Assembly: GCA_019843655.1 (NCBI GenBank)
Contig: JACDQD010000007.1
Coordinates: 27,742,816 to 27,806,815 of the forward strand
Source of the DNA: Lethocerus indicus
Lineage: Eukaryota; Arthropoda; Insecta; Hemiptera; Belostomatidae
Direction of reading: 5' to 3'
Length of the DNA: 64,000 bases
Shown one piece after another: positions 1 through 10,571 of the stretch. Under the pieces are notes generated by a model. The model was not told where the DNA came from. It worked only from the letters and a program-made list of their open reading frames with translations, and did no database searches. Made by a program: the position numbers and the translations under genes. Each line of letters opens with the position of its first letter. The first letter of the stretch is position 1.

Positions 1-170
1 CACTTTGGATGTTTTGGGCATCCTCACTGCACTGTCACTGTCACCTGTACTGTGGTGGTTGTCTCTTTGTCGTGTGTATCTATACGTTTCTTGTTATTGT
101 GTTTTTCGTAATCTTGTTTGTCTTCTTTGGGTTGAGGGGTATTCCAACCCCTCGCAGACCACAAAACAGG
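1..170 (+). mobile_element. Foldback element, left-truncated copy
   Basis: The first 50 bases match the centre of the foldback family (CACTTTGGATGTTTTGGGCA followed by CACTGCACTGTCACTGTCAC). Bases 134-170 carry the family's tail (TATTCCAACCCCTCGCAGACC, ending CACAAAACAGG). The right hairpin arm between them is missing and is replaced by about 80 bases of unrelated T-rich sequence. The left part lies outside the window. Orientation is assigned from the tail being on the right. Confidence 0.75.
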
Positions 171-1833
171 TATCATAATTACACGAAATATTCGGTAATT
201 TATTTGTTTCAATTGTAAAATGTTTAATGTACATAAAAATTAAACGATGTATCCGAAAAATTATTTGGTTTTAGCTTATATTTATTAGGAATATTTTGGT
301 GAGATGTTTGGTTCAAACGTTTCTTTCAATCCTTCGCCCGCAATTGGCGAAATGCTGTAGTAGTTCTCATCGTGGAGTTCTTAGTCTTTAAACCGGCTAA
401 TTGCCCTTTTCGAATCCTAATTATACATTTAATGCTATACCAAACCGGGGCCCCAATTATAATGCTGAATGGGCAATAGAGGAAGGAAACACTCAAAAAG
501 GGGAACAGCTCGGTGCGACCTCTGTCTAACATTAAAAAAAAAAAAAGAAAAAGAAAAAGCTCCCCCCTGTTCCTGTCATTAGCCCAATTTAATTTAACCG
601 CAACGCCATTCATGTACGGGTTGAATTATTAATGCGTTCGATGAAATTCAGAAATCAGAAATGTCAGATTACCATTTCTGGAAGTGGGCAGTTAGTCGGC
701 TTCCGGTACGGAGCTGGTTAATTATTCGGCTAACCGCCGCCGTGAAATGCTCCCGGTAGTATTTCGGTTTGTCGCCATCATCAGTAGTAGTATTACGTTA
801 AGATTATCGAGTATCGAATAATCCACTCGACTGTTTGGTCTTGAGTAATTTTGTCCAACTTATGAGACCAAGTTATGAGACGAATTTGAAATCAATTTCA
901 AAATTACATTGCGCAATTTCAAAGGGAAAAACTAGGTATAAATAGATGAATGATCTGCGGAGCGTACTCCATTGAACGGGTTTTCGCCCTTCCCTTCCGG
1001 GGACGTCCTCCTGTCTGTCATTGAATCTATATACCTGTAGTTAGGGTATTCTCCTGCGAAATTTTCTTACACAATGTTGCAACATGTTACCCTCTGGTCG
1101 TACCTATCGGTGGGCCCCATTCAAAAATGGTTTTCGGGCGGCGGTCCGAACCGTTCTAGGAGTTCTCAAAGTGCCCCCCCCCCACACACTTTCGTAAAAG
1201 TTTCCGGCACTTAATTCCGGCGCCTAATTACCGATTCTTCTTCTTCTTCTTAATAGCGGCTCACGTATGTGACGATAATTGCCGCCTGTTCGACATGTGT
1301 GGACGGCTTTATGTATATGCCACAATTACACGGGGCGGTGATCGGTATAATGGCGCGGACGGGGCTTGTGAACGGGTACGCTCCGCGCTTAATTCATTTC
1401 TCCGGTAGCCCGGGAATTCTTATGGAGAATTCATCCATAAGAAGATTCATCCATTCGTACCACAAGGTCTATTCTCTAGGGCCAACGAGGATGGAGCTTA
1501 ACGGGATCGCTACAAAAATACATTTTTGAAGTACTTCGAGGATTGGAAAAAACGTCGGCACAAGTGTACAATATCCGGCGGGGCATTACTTTGAAGGGGA
1601 CAAAATAGATATTCGTAAATAAATAAATAATTTTTGAAAAAACCCAAAATTCGCGATACTTTTTGAACTGACCTCGTACAGCATCCTGGACTATGGACTC
1701 CAAATATGAAAATATTCGCTAGGCCGACGAGGATAGAATGAAAGTTTAGAGATACCTGTTTATAGACAGAAACGCACGATATCTACAGAATGAAAGTTGT
1801 TTAAAGACAATTCTACTGGATTTAAAGACATCC
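171..1833. other. Intergenic, no gene recognised
   Basis: AT-rich DNA with short A and C runs. The open frames here (for example 1269-1529 +) have no recognisable domain, no signal peptide and no neighbouring splice sites that would make an exon convincing. I see no RNA gene. Confidence 0.5.
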
Positions 1834-1985
1834 CAAACGTTCCTTACAGACGCCTGAAAAGGAAGTGCCCACGCGATCTGCCTAAAAAATAATTATTAAA
1901 AGAAAAAATTGCTAGAGGCGTTGAGTGCTACTCAAACACCAATGTCGCTTATTGTATCCCAAAGTTGTTACAATAAAACAGTGAA
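1834..1985 (+). repeat. Dispersed repeat, copy 1 (second copy near 20969)
   Basis: The string CGTTCCTTACAGACGCCTGAAAAGG, and further on the string CTCAAACACCAATGTCGCTTATTGTATC, both recur in the same order near 20970-21110. Between these blocks the two copies differ. No coding capacity or terminal structure is visible, so this is an old dispersed repeat of unknown class. Confidence 0.6.
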
Positions 1986-1998
1986 AAAAGAGACAAAA

Positions 1999-2096
1999 AT
2001 CTGTAGGTTCGTGATGTTTCTGTCTCCTCTCGCTGGTTTGGTCTTCAGCAAAAGTATTCCATATTGTATTCCAACCCCTCGGAGACCACAAAACAG
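1999..2096 (+). mobile_element. Foldback element, internally deleted
   Basis: Starts with the arm start (TGTAGGTTCGTGATGTTTCTG, then TCTCCTCTCGC) and ends with the tail (CCAACCCCTCGGAGACC, CACAAAACAG). Almost all of the hairpin is lost; about 25 bases separate the arm start from the tail. Confidence 0.75.
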
Positions 2097-2229
2097 CTAT
2101 ATGAAACTAGACAAAAATCTATACAATAGAATTTGAAAACACACAAATCTTATCCAAGGAAAACTATTATAGGGAGGATTATCAGGAGAAGCAATAGAAA
2201 TACATAAAAACAACTATACCGTAACAAAC

Positions 2230-2645
2230 ATATCTCAGATTTCCTGTGTTCCTGTCACCCTCGCTGGTTTGGTCTTTTGCTAGACCGGTTTCGGCCACTA
2301 GCCACAGTACAAGTGACAGCGGTACAGTGCAGTGAGGACGCCCAAAGAACGTCCGAAATTTCATAGTGACAGACACCGATGGCCAGCGGCCGAAACCGGT
2401 CTGGCAGAAGACCGAGGAGACCTTCTGCCTATTGGTCGGCTGGTGCTGCTACTGAAGACGGCGGGACGGTATATCGACGTAACGGAATACTGGTGCGAAC
2501 TACCGAAACCCTGGACACAGAGCTGAAAAGGGCAAGGGAGCGCGAATTGTGGCCACGAATTGCTGGTCGGAACCGAAAGGGACTCGGAACTGTCGGTAAA
2601 TTGAAATATATCATGACGACCCCCCTCGCGGACCACAAAAAACAG
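2230..2645 (+). mobile_element. Foldback element, long rearranged copy
   Basis: The left arm (GGTCTTTTGCTAGACCGGTT) is followed by the central dyad (GTGCAGTGAGGACGCCC) and the right arm (GGCCGAAACCGGTCTGGCAG). About 200 bases of extra sequence follow, including a partial repeat of arm motifs such as CTACTGAAGACGGCG. A degenerate tail (CCCCTCGCGGACCACAAAAAACAG) closes the copy. Overlapping open frames of 60-127 codons are by-products of this GC-rich element and do not look like genes. Confidence 0.7.
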
Positions 2646-3810
2646 ATATTCGGACAGAGTTCCGAAACGTCGTCAGCGGACAACACCCCCAGGATCCTCC
2701 GGTTTTTATTGTGTATTTTCCCGACTAGCGAAACAACATCGTTAAAAAAAATTCTTGTATAATATATTGTAATATTTAAGAATATAAATGTAGTAAGGCC
2801 AATAGGCCGGAATACATGCAGTAATCACAATTTGTTTATACCGTTGTATCGTTACATTATTTGTATTTATAGTAATAAAAAAATTATTTGAATTGAACCC
2901 CCAGGAGATGGCCCCAGTTTTCAATAACTGACCGAGGTTCTTGCCACAGTATTACGCGATACCGAAGGAAGTCAGTCGGAAATTTCATAATAATAATAAC
3001 GTTTGTATGAAATTATAATTTTCAATCGATGACCCGCCGATTTCGGTTTTGGCATCGGATACCGAGGTTCTCCGATTTGGGCCGCCGATTCGAATAAGCC
3101 GATAGGAGATATCTCTCCCCTGTCGGGACGGAGGTGACGACATTCCCGGTTTCGGCTTAACTGGAAAACGACCTCGCTGTGAACGCAAGATGAAGTCGAG
3201 CGATGGCTTCCATCGCCTTCGTGTTCCTGCGGACCGTGAATCCTGCTTCGTGGGGGGCCCACCATTACGACGAAATACTTTCTTATATTATCTACAAGGG
3301 GCAATTCCCCTCTGCATACTTCATCTCTCTAATTGCATACACAGACTTAACACACAAGGTTCCATGTTGTACAAACCGAAGTACTGCGTCAAAATAACGC
3401 AGTTAGAATTTCATTAGGAAAATTACAATGAACGTCTGCTTTTTTTAACTGTACCGACTTACATCCATTTGACAAGGAAAATATATAACGAAGTTTATTT
3501 TTTCAAAATATTTTAATTGAAGTGTATATTTTTTCGGCATTTACTGAATACGCGTAGATTTTTCTCGAAATAAAAATTTAATTTCTCGCCAAAATAACAC
3601 AGTTTGGCGTTCAAGTCGTAAGTTGTGGGTGTAACTCTGCATATTGTATCCATACTGAAAATCACCAAATCTAAGAACAACGACCAAAAATAAAGAGTCA
3701 TAAAAGTCATAATTAGTAAGAATTGTACACGAAGAGATGTTTTTTTGGATGAGGATTTCAAAAATTAAGAAATTTTCGAAACACCGCGAAATATGATCAA
3801 AACAGTATTG
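2646..3810. other. Intergenic, GC-richer patch 3030-3260
   Basis: Mostly AT-rich, with a GC-richer patch around 3030-3260 that keeps open frames of 67-110 codons on the minus strand. No family motif could be recognised in those frames and no start with flanking splice signals stands out, so I do not call a gene. Confidence 0.4.
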
Positions 3811-4091
3811 TGCGGTATTACAGTAGATCTGTTGTGTTTCTGTCTCTCCCCTCGCCAGTTTTCGGCCGCTCGCCATCTTCAGTAGCGCTGTGTTAGTAGA
3901 GACAGTAGAAGTGACAGTGCAGTGAGGATGCCCGAAAAATATCCAAAGTGCCACAAAGTGACTAACACAGCGCTACTGAAGATGGCGAGCGGCCGAAACC
4001 GGTCTGGCAAAAGACCGAACCGGCGAGTGGCGAGGAGACAGAAACGCAACAAATCTACGGTATTCCAACCCGTCGCAGGCCACAAAACAGG
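3811..4091 (+). mobile_element. Foldback element, near-complete copy
   Basis: One of the best copies in the window. The left arm contains GCTCGCCATCTTCAGTAGCG; the central part is GTGACAGTGCAGTGAGGATG; the right arm, CGCTACTGAAGATGGCGAGC, is an exact reverse complement of the left motif. The copy continues through GACCGAACCGGCGAG and GGAGACAGAAAC to the one-sided tail (ATTCCAACCCGTCGCAGGCC, CACAAAACAGG). It has no coding capacity, so it is non-autonomous. Confidence 0.85.
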
Positions 4092-4611
4092 TATGTACAG
4101 TATTAATTCAGGATCAATAAACAATACAATTGAACGATAATTACTGATCGGTTTATTAGCGAAAAAGGAACTGAATTAGGTATCATTGCAGAAACCCCGT
4201 TCTCAATATAAATTATGACGAGATCGTTATAAATAATGTGTACAGACAGCTGTGAATGGTTACGAGAACGAGATCACAGAAATTATGTCATGAGGGGGTC
4301 TCGTGTCATTTCTGTTTGTTCAACTGACCAAATGTTAGCGATTCCGAATTTTCTCGTCAAAACTCGAAACTGGTTTGTCGAAAAACAAACCAGTTCGACA
4401 ATCGTTATCAATAAATAAACAATTCATTTCTGTTCTAGTCAATACACATTCATTGTGAATGATTGTGGTCTGTTAGTTTTTCCAAAGTTACGTAAATTGT
4501 AGACAATTTATACTCACTAGTTTCAATTTAAATGTCATTAAAATTGTATTTCGTGTATTACCTATTCGTGTATTCTAGTACTATATATGTAATATTGAAG
4601 TATTAGGAGTG
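4092..4611. other. Intergenic with one hairpin
   Basis: AT-rich. A perfect 11-bp hairpin lies at 4368-4395 (AACTGGTTTGT, loop CGAAAA, ACAAACCAGTT). It has no T-run that would suggest a terminator and no neighbouring gene. Confidence 0.5.
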
Positions 4612-5020
4612 TCCCATAAGTTTCTTTTCCCAGTCGCTTGAATGACTCTAACTGGTTTCGTTTATATCTACATTCGATCCGATCTCTTATCAGTTTATGA
4701 CACAGATTTCAGTTGTCCCGGAGCACTTTCAAAGTGCGCGCTTCGTCGGTGTAAAAGTGTCTTTTAACATTTTTCCTGCGCCATATCAATATGGAGAGCC
4801 AAAAAAAAGCATGTTATGTTGCTGCCTTCATTGTTTTAAAAAAGGCAATAAGTGCAAAGGACACTGAAGACGAGATTTGCACCGTTTATCGGGTAGCGGG
4901 TACTACGACTATAAATTTTCAAACTCTTATTCTGGAGAAGTTAATTTGTTGTAATTTCGAGGTTGAATTCACTCCGTTTAAACGAAATCAAGTTGATTTA
5001 TTTCTCAATGCGTAGTCGAG
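4612..5020 (+). pseudogene. Degraded mariner-type transposase, N-terminal part
   Basis: A 74-codon frame begins at the ATG at 4791 (MESQKKACYVAA) and contains ISAKDTEDEICTVYRVAG. This resembles the start of mariner transposases, where a short basic leader precedes a helix-turn-helix with a conserved '-EICxVYG-' segment. The expected RSGRP-type linker is not readable and the frame ends early, so the gene is broken. About 180 bases upstream lies TGTCCCATAAGTTTC, which looks like a mariner-type terminal repeat. The catalytic DDD region is absent. The assignment rests on motif resemblance only. Confidence 0.55.
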
Positions 5021-6239
5021 ATTTTAACGCCGATAGATAGGTAGTATGCGCAAAAACTTAGTCGCCACCAACACAATCTCCGAATACATATCCAGAGGAA
5101 CTCATAATAACCGAAAACATCCGGTACAATTTCATCAAAGTGAGATATCTGTACAGAGTGTACACATCAAATACGATGTAATCAGATTGTGGGGAAGCGA
5201 TAAAAGAAATTGCAATTGAAAGTGGCAGATAATTACGCGATCGTCCGCCATTGCTAAAACACGGAGTCGGACTGATGCAACAGTATGTATCAGATTTTAT
5301 TGCGATAATGATAATTGGAATTATTTAAATTGTTGTTGAGCAACCGTCGTATCGAGAGGAAGAATCCAAATCGGGGTTCGGGCCGTTATGAGGGCCACAT
5401 TAAAAACTCATCAGCCTCAAAGATATACGGGCATATTTAGATAATACCCATTAAGCGTTTATGATATACAGATATTAGGATGAGTTTTAATCGTTTTTTG
5501 ATATTGAAATTGTCCAAAGATTCCATAATTGAGGGGAAAATAACGATTTTTAAAAATAACGTTTTAAACACTAAAGCTGTTGGAAGTCTAAAGTTTCTCC
5601 TCGAATAACTTGTAACAAAATTCGGATTGTCAATAAATGGCACCAATAATGGAAAAAATTGGTAACTTTTAAAGTTTTTCTTTCAACAACATTCAAGGAG
5701 CGATGAAATCTTTGCTCCAACAATATTCGCACTCAATAATAACATTTAAATATTCAAATAACTTTTAATCTTTTTGCTATATTGAAATTGCTGGAAGTTC
5801 AATTAACTGCAAGATAAGATATTTGTCCCTAATCGAAGTTGAAAACTTACACTTTCTATTCCAACTTTTTAAAAATATTAAAGGTTTTAACATTTTAATG
5901 TTTTTCATTGAATATTTTTATGTAATACTTTTATGAGAAACGGAGAACGGAAAAACTATGGAAATGGCCTGTAACTTTCATACGCCATTTTTACTACTTA
6001 GCGCGCATTACTTCTATAATTTTTTATCTGTCCTTTATAACCTATTTGAACCTACAGCCATCAGATTTATGCATTTGTACGAAATCTGCACATGGTGGCC
6101 TATGTACAAAATTAATTAATTAAATACTTAATATATTTTGGTATGCGTAAAAATATCTATCGTATATTTTAGTACTTTGCCCTAGTATTTGCCCTCTAAA
6201 TTTATTATTTTGAAAATAATTGCACCTATAGAAACTCAC
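5021..6239. other. AT-rich DNA; intron or downstream region of the minus-strand gene
   Basis: If the minus-strand exon at 6240-6402 is real, this stretch begins its first intron (donor GTGAGT reading leftward from 6239). I could not identify a downstream exon. Two stretches near 5480-5640 and 5760-5900 look like diverged copies of each other (AGTTTTAATC... TATTGAAATTG... GGAAG), suggesting an old duplication of about 280 bp. Confidence 0.4.
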
Positions 6240-6402
6240 CGAATAGCCTGGCTTCGCGGGACACGTCTTCGGCACTTTCGGCCGATTCCGACTCCTCTTC
6301 AGAGCTCTCCTCGGAGCCGAGGAGGGCCAACGGCGGTTGTCGGGCCGCCATCGCCTCGGCCAGCAACAGCCAGCAGCAGACGGTCATCCACTTCTTCAGC
6401 AT
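6240..6402 (-). CDS. Probable first exon of a secreted Glu/Ser-rich protein
   Basis: Reading leftward from the ATG at 6402, the exon encodes 54 residues plus one base. Residues 1-19 (MLKKWMTVCCWLLLAEAMA) look like a classical signal peptide: a basic start, a hydrophobic core, and small residues before a probable cleavage ahead of ARQPP. Residues 29-50 are strongly acidic (GSEESSEEESESAESAED). The exon ends exactly at a consensus donor, G|GTGAGT, in phase 1. Codon use is GC-rich and differs from the AT-rich surroundings. A TATA-like element and an initiator lie about 70 and 40 bases upstream of the ATG. Together these point to the 5' end of a real gene for a secreted product, such as a small cuticle, venom-like or peptide precursor, but the sequence does not say which. 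Downstream exons were not found. Confidence 0.6.
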
Positions 6403-6439
6403 GGCGCTCGCTTCGCTCTTCCGCTATCGTCGTCCCGAC

Positions 6440-6480
6440 GACACTGTCGGGCGGTGCGACCTGAGGCGCCTATTTAACGA
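6440..6480 (-). promoter_or_regulatory. Candidate core promoter of the secreted-protein gene
   Basis: On the minus strand GTTAAATAGG (about 6479-6470) resembles a TATA box. About 33 bases downstream, CCGACAGTGT contains the insect initiator-like ACAGT with its A at 6445. The ATG then follows about 43 bases later. The spacing is right for a TATA-Inr promoter, but the call depends on the exon being real. Confidence 0.4.
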
Positions 6481-6659
6481 CGCTCGTTAGGGCGTCGACG
6501 ACGTCACGGAGTCACGATATCGTAAACAACAGAACGTATCCTCGACGCGAACAGAGGCCCAACCGTCCACAGGGTCGTTTCTGTAAAAACGGCGGTAACC
6601 TTCGAATTTGTTATCGACATTTCTGTCACAACTAGTCTCACGCCTTTTTTGTCCTTTTC

Positions 6660-7445
6660 TAGACCACATTGAAGGGTTTTGAGACTTTAGGACGCCTTTT
6701 TGAGGCCTTTTTGATACCTTTTCTATGCTTTTTTGAGGCCTTTTTGAGGCTTTAATAGTCCTTTTTATGCCTCTTTAGTCCTTCCTAAGAATTTTTGGGC
6801 ATTTTTGAGACTTTAATAGTCCTTTTCATGCCTCTTTAGGCCTTCCTAAGCCTTTCTGGGCATTTTTGAGTCCTTTTTAGGATTTTTCGGGTTCCATTTT
6901 AGGACTTTTTGACACCCTTTTAGGTTATTGTTTGTCCTTTTTAGGCCTTTTTGGTCCTCTTTAGGATATCTTTGGTCCTTTCTAGGCCTTTCGAGGCCTT
7001 TTTTTAGGCCTTTTTGAGTCCTTTTTAGGTCTTTCTAGGCCGTTTCGAGGCCTTTTTTGAGGCCTTTTTGAGGCTTTAATAGTCCTTTTTATGCCTCTTT
7101 AGGCCTTCCTAAGCCTTCTTGACTCCTTTTTAGGTTATTTTTGGTCCTTTTAAGGCTTTTTGATTCCTTTTGAGGCCTTTTTGAGACTTTAATAGTCCTT
7201 TTCATGCCTCTTTAGGCCTTCCTAAGCCTTTCTGGGCATTTTGGAGTCCTTTTTAGGATTTTTCGGTTCCCTTTTAAACCTTTTTGCCTCCTTTTTCGTT
7301 CTTTTAGGACTTTTTGAGTCGTTTTTAGGATTTTTTGGCCCTTTTTATGATATTTTTTGTCCTTTTTAGGTTTTCTGATTCCTTTTTTGGCTTTTTTGAG
7401 TCCTTTTTAGGCCTTTTTCAGTCCTTTTTAGGCCGTTTCGAAGCC
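6660..7445 (+). repeat. Degenerate short-period repeat, CCTTTTTAGG type
   Basis: Many imperfect monomers built from phrases such as GAGGCCTTTTTGAG, AGTCCTTTTTAGG and CTTTCTGGGCATTTT, with a local period near 15-25 bases. A longer phrase (TTTGAGACTTTAATAGTCC... CATGCCTCTTTAGGCCTTCC) recurs at about 6730, 6810, 7070 and 7180, giving a higher-order level. Open frames here are rich in Phe and Leu and are artefacts of the repeat. Confidence 0.85.
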
Positions 7446-8580
7446 GTTCTATGCTTGCCGTATGCTATTCGTTATAGTTTTTCTCTTTTAAACATACAAT
7501 TTTCACTAATTTTCTCATAGTCACTCGAGGCGACGATTATCTCCTTGCCGATTGTGACATTCATATTTTTCCGGGTCCTTGAATCGTCAGTGTTATTTTG
7601 CGGTGTCACGGACTCCTCCCCTCCCACTAACCGGCTAATTATACATGCGGATATTTCGAAATTATTCCTCTCATATGCATAACCGAAGACCGTGTGTCTG
7701 TCTGTGTGTGTGTGTGTGAACGATGCCGAATACGATTAAGCCGCTATTAATAGTCGGTGAGAAACGGTTTCAGAACGCGTACAGTGTGAACAAAACTTTG
7801 ATAGAAAACGGTCAATATTAGAAAGATTTTGGTGTTATTATAGACCGGTTTAATCTATTGGCCGGTTCCAGTAGTGTTCCAGTAATAAAGGAAGAACGAT
7901 ACTGTTGATGCATCCTGTTACTGCACAGTGTCGAAGACAGCGCCTTAAATGAATTAATATTATGATTATTTTACACATATTTCGTGCAAATGATTTTAAG
8001 ACGCTAATATAAGAATGAAACAGTGAACAAAAACGGTGAAAAGAGTCGGTTTGCTTCGCTCGAGTTGCCGAAGATCCGGGTCTTTACGATTCCTCTTCAT
8101 CGTCGTTGCGGCCCGAATTGGACATGCCACTGCTTTTAAGCCGCGAAAGCCGTACAGGCGTACGAAGCCCCCCCCCCAGGACTTTCTCCAGTCAGAATTG
8201 AATCCATCTCCGTTTTCCCAGGACCCGCGAACCGCCGGAGTATGAACTCTAGCCGGGGTTTCATTTCACCCCTAATCTCAGTGTTCGCGTTACAGCGATT
8301 CGCCAGGGGCTCCCTTCCATTTCACTACGAAATGGCCGCAGTTGCGCATAGTTCTCACGCTATTATTTGTCTTTTTTCATTAAAAACTTCCAAAGTTGAC
8401 TACCAATCGATACGAATCGATAAAATATTTGCAGGGATGAAACGCGGGTTTTCAGGTGTCCAGATAGCGATTTTTCGGCCGGTTTTTCATTTTTAGATCC
8501 GGACTAAAAAGCGGTTTTATCACAAGCGCTGGAAACTGGACCGACCTTTGACTTAAGGGCTCTATATCTAAGGCCCCGAA
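7446..8580. other. Intergenic, no gene recognised
   Basis: Contains a short TG tract (about 7697-7718) and an arm-like scrap of the foldback family near 7843-7880 (TAGACCGGTTTAA). Open frames of 60-85 codons at 8036-8496 show no recognisable motif. Confidence 0.45.
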
Positions 8581-9592
8581 GTGGGAATTTTTGAAAATTA
8601 AATTTTCTGAAAAGCGGCTTTTGAATTTGAAGTCAGAGGACCTCACCTGCGGAAGCGAAAACGTTGGGGGCAAAGCGGTCCCTTTTGATGTGCGACTTTG
8701 GTCGGCGCCTTAAGGCCTTCCTAAGCCTTTCTGGGCATTTTGGAGTCCTTTTTAGGATTTTTCGCGTCCCTTTTAAACCTTTTTCACTCCTTTTTAGTTC
8801 TTTTAGGACTTTTGAGTCGTTTTTAGGATTTTTTGGCCCTTTTTATGATATTTTTTGTCCTTTTTTTGTCCTTTATGATATTTTTGAAAATTAAATTTTC
8901 CGAAAAGCGGCTTTTGAATTTGAAGTCAGAGGACCTCACCTGCGGAAGCGAAAACGTTGGGGGCAAAGCGGTCCCTTTTGATGTGCGACTTTGGTCGGCG
9001 GCTTAAGGCCTTCCTAAGCCTTTCTGGGCATTTTGGAGTCCTTTTTAGGATTTTTCGCGTCCCTCTTAAACCTTTTTCACTCCTTTTTAGTTCTTTTAGG
9101 ACTTTTTGAGTCGTTTTTAGGATTTTTTGGCCCTTTTTATGATATTTTTTGTCCTTTTTTGTCCTTTATGATATTTTTGAAAATTAAATTTTCCGAAAAG
9201 CGGCTTTTGAATTTGAAGTCAGAATCACCTGCGGAAGCGAAACGTTGGGGGCAAAGCGGTCCCTTTTGATGTGCGACTTTGGTCGGCGGCTTAAGGCCTT
9301 CCTAAGCCTTTCTGGGCATTTTGGAGTCCTTTTTAGGATTTTTCGCGTCCCTTTTAAACCTTTTTCACTCCTTTTTAGTTCTTTTAGGACTTTTTGAGTC
9401 GTTTTTAGGATTTTTTTTGGCCCTTTTTATGATATTTTTTGTCCTTTTTTTGTCCTTTATGATATTTTTGAAAATTAAATTTTCCGAAAAGCGGCTTTTG
9501 AATTTGAAGTCAGAGGACCTCACCTGCGGAAGCGAAAACGTTGGGGGCAAAGCGGTCCCTTTTGATGTGCGACTTTGGTCGCCGGCTTAAGG
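8581..9592 (+). repeat. Tandem 293-bp repeat, four unit starts
   Basis: The phrase TTGAAAATTAAATTTTC recurs with its G at 8593, 8886, 9179 and 9470, giving periods of 293, 293 and 291. Each unit joins two parts. One is a conserved segment (AAAAGCGGCTTTTGAATTTG ... GCAAAGCGGTCCCTTTTGAT). The other is a block of the CCTTTTTAGG repeat seen at 6660-7445. The last unit stops after the conserved segment at about 9592. Copies are very similar, so the expansion is recent. Confidence 0.9.
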
Positions 9593-9942
9593 TATATAAT
9601 AGCCCAACAGTGTCACCAATAGTGGAACAGTTATTGTGAAATACGGGACCGAGAAGAAAGGTATACGGGGCCACCTGAGGTGTGTTACACCTGTGGCCCC
9701 ACCGCCCCAACAACTAGACCCTGACCATACCCGGGGCCGAAAATTATCCACAAAAAAAACACGCAGTCGCTTAATGTCCTGGAAAATTTTACCTATATCG
9801 GATTATAGTCCGCATCCGTTTTGGACCGCGTTGGAATGTATAATTGTTATACCGGTAGGGGGCAAAAAGTATATGAACAGATTACTTTTACAGGGGCACT
9901 TCTTGGAGCACGGACGTTACTGTTACAAGAATCGCGCTAAGT
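9593..9942. other. Intergenic with one interrupted hairpin
   Basis: A stem-loop is formed around 9669-9698: GGCCAC ... AGGTGT, loop GTT, ACACCT ... GTGGCC. No gene is recognised. Confidence 0.45.
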
Positions 9943-10138
9943 TACCGCAGATTTCGTGTGTTTTTGTCTCCACTCGCAGGTTCGGTCTTCGGCTCCTCGC
10001 CATCTTCAGTAGCGCTGTGTCTCTGACTGACACCGCTACTGAAGATGTCGAGCGGCCGAAACCGGTCTAGCAAAAGACCAAACCGGCTAGAGAATACAGA
10101 AACACACGAAATCTAATGTATTCCAACCCCTCGCAAAA
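9943..10138 (+). mobile_element. Foldback element, compact copy
   Basis: The left arm (AGATTTCGTGTGTTTTTGTC, CCATCTTCAGTAGCGCTGTG) runs almost directly into the right arm (CACCGCTACTGAAGATG, GGCCGAAACCGGTCTAGC, GAAACACACGAAATCTA), with only about 10 central bases. The tail is truncated after CCAACCCCTCGCA. Confidence 0.85.
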
Positions 10139-10204
10139 CTAATAGGTTAAGAACAGATTAGGTTTTGTGGGTTATTCTATAAAATCATTGAATGAAACTG
10201 TTGA

Positions 10205-10571
10205 GTCCAATGGGTTCGTGGTGTTTCTGTCTCCTCTCGCTCAGGATTTTTTCCTTTCTTCAGGATTTTGGCTTTTCTTCAGGATTTCGTCCTTTCTTTA
10301 GGATCTTGTCCTTTCGTTATGACACTATCCTTTCTTTATAATCATATCCTTTCGGTAGTATCCCTTCCTTTCATTTAGAATTGTGTCTTTTCTTCGGGAT
10401 TTCGTCCTTTCGCCAGGACCTTGTCCTTTCGTTAATATCTTATTCTTTTTGTTAGAATTTCTTCTACTGAAGATGGCGACCAGCCGAAACCGGTCTAGCA
10501 AAAGACCAAACCAGGGAGAGGAGGAAAAGAAACACCCACGGTATTCCAACCCCTCGAAGACCACAAAACAG
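10205..10571 (+). mobile_element. Foldback element containing an internal minisatellite
   Basis: The left arm start (GTTTCTGTCTCCTCTCGCTC) is followed, instead of the normal arm, by a minisatellite at about 10241-10460. Its 16-20-base monomers resemble TTCGTCCTTTCTTTAGGAT. The right arm (CTACTGAAGATGGCGACC, GCCGAAACCGGTCTAGC) and tail (ATTCCAACCCCTCGAAGACC, CACAAAACAG) then follow. No other copy in the window has this insert. Confidence 0.8.

Noticed and set aside
2972..3304. Minus-strand frame of 110 codons in a GC-richer patch, considered as a later exon of the secreted-protein gene
   Set aside because: No clear acceptor-donor pair in the right phase and no compositional link to the acidic first exon.
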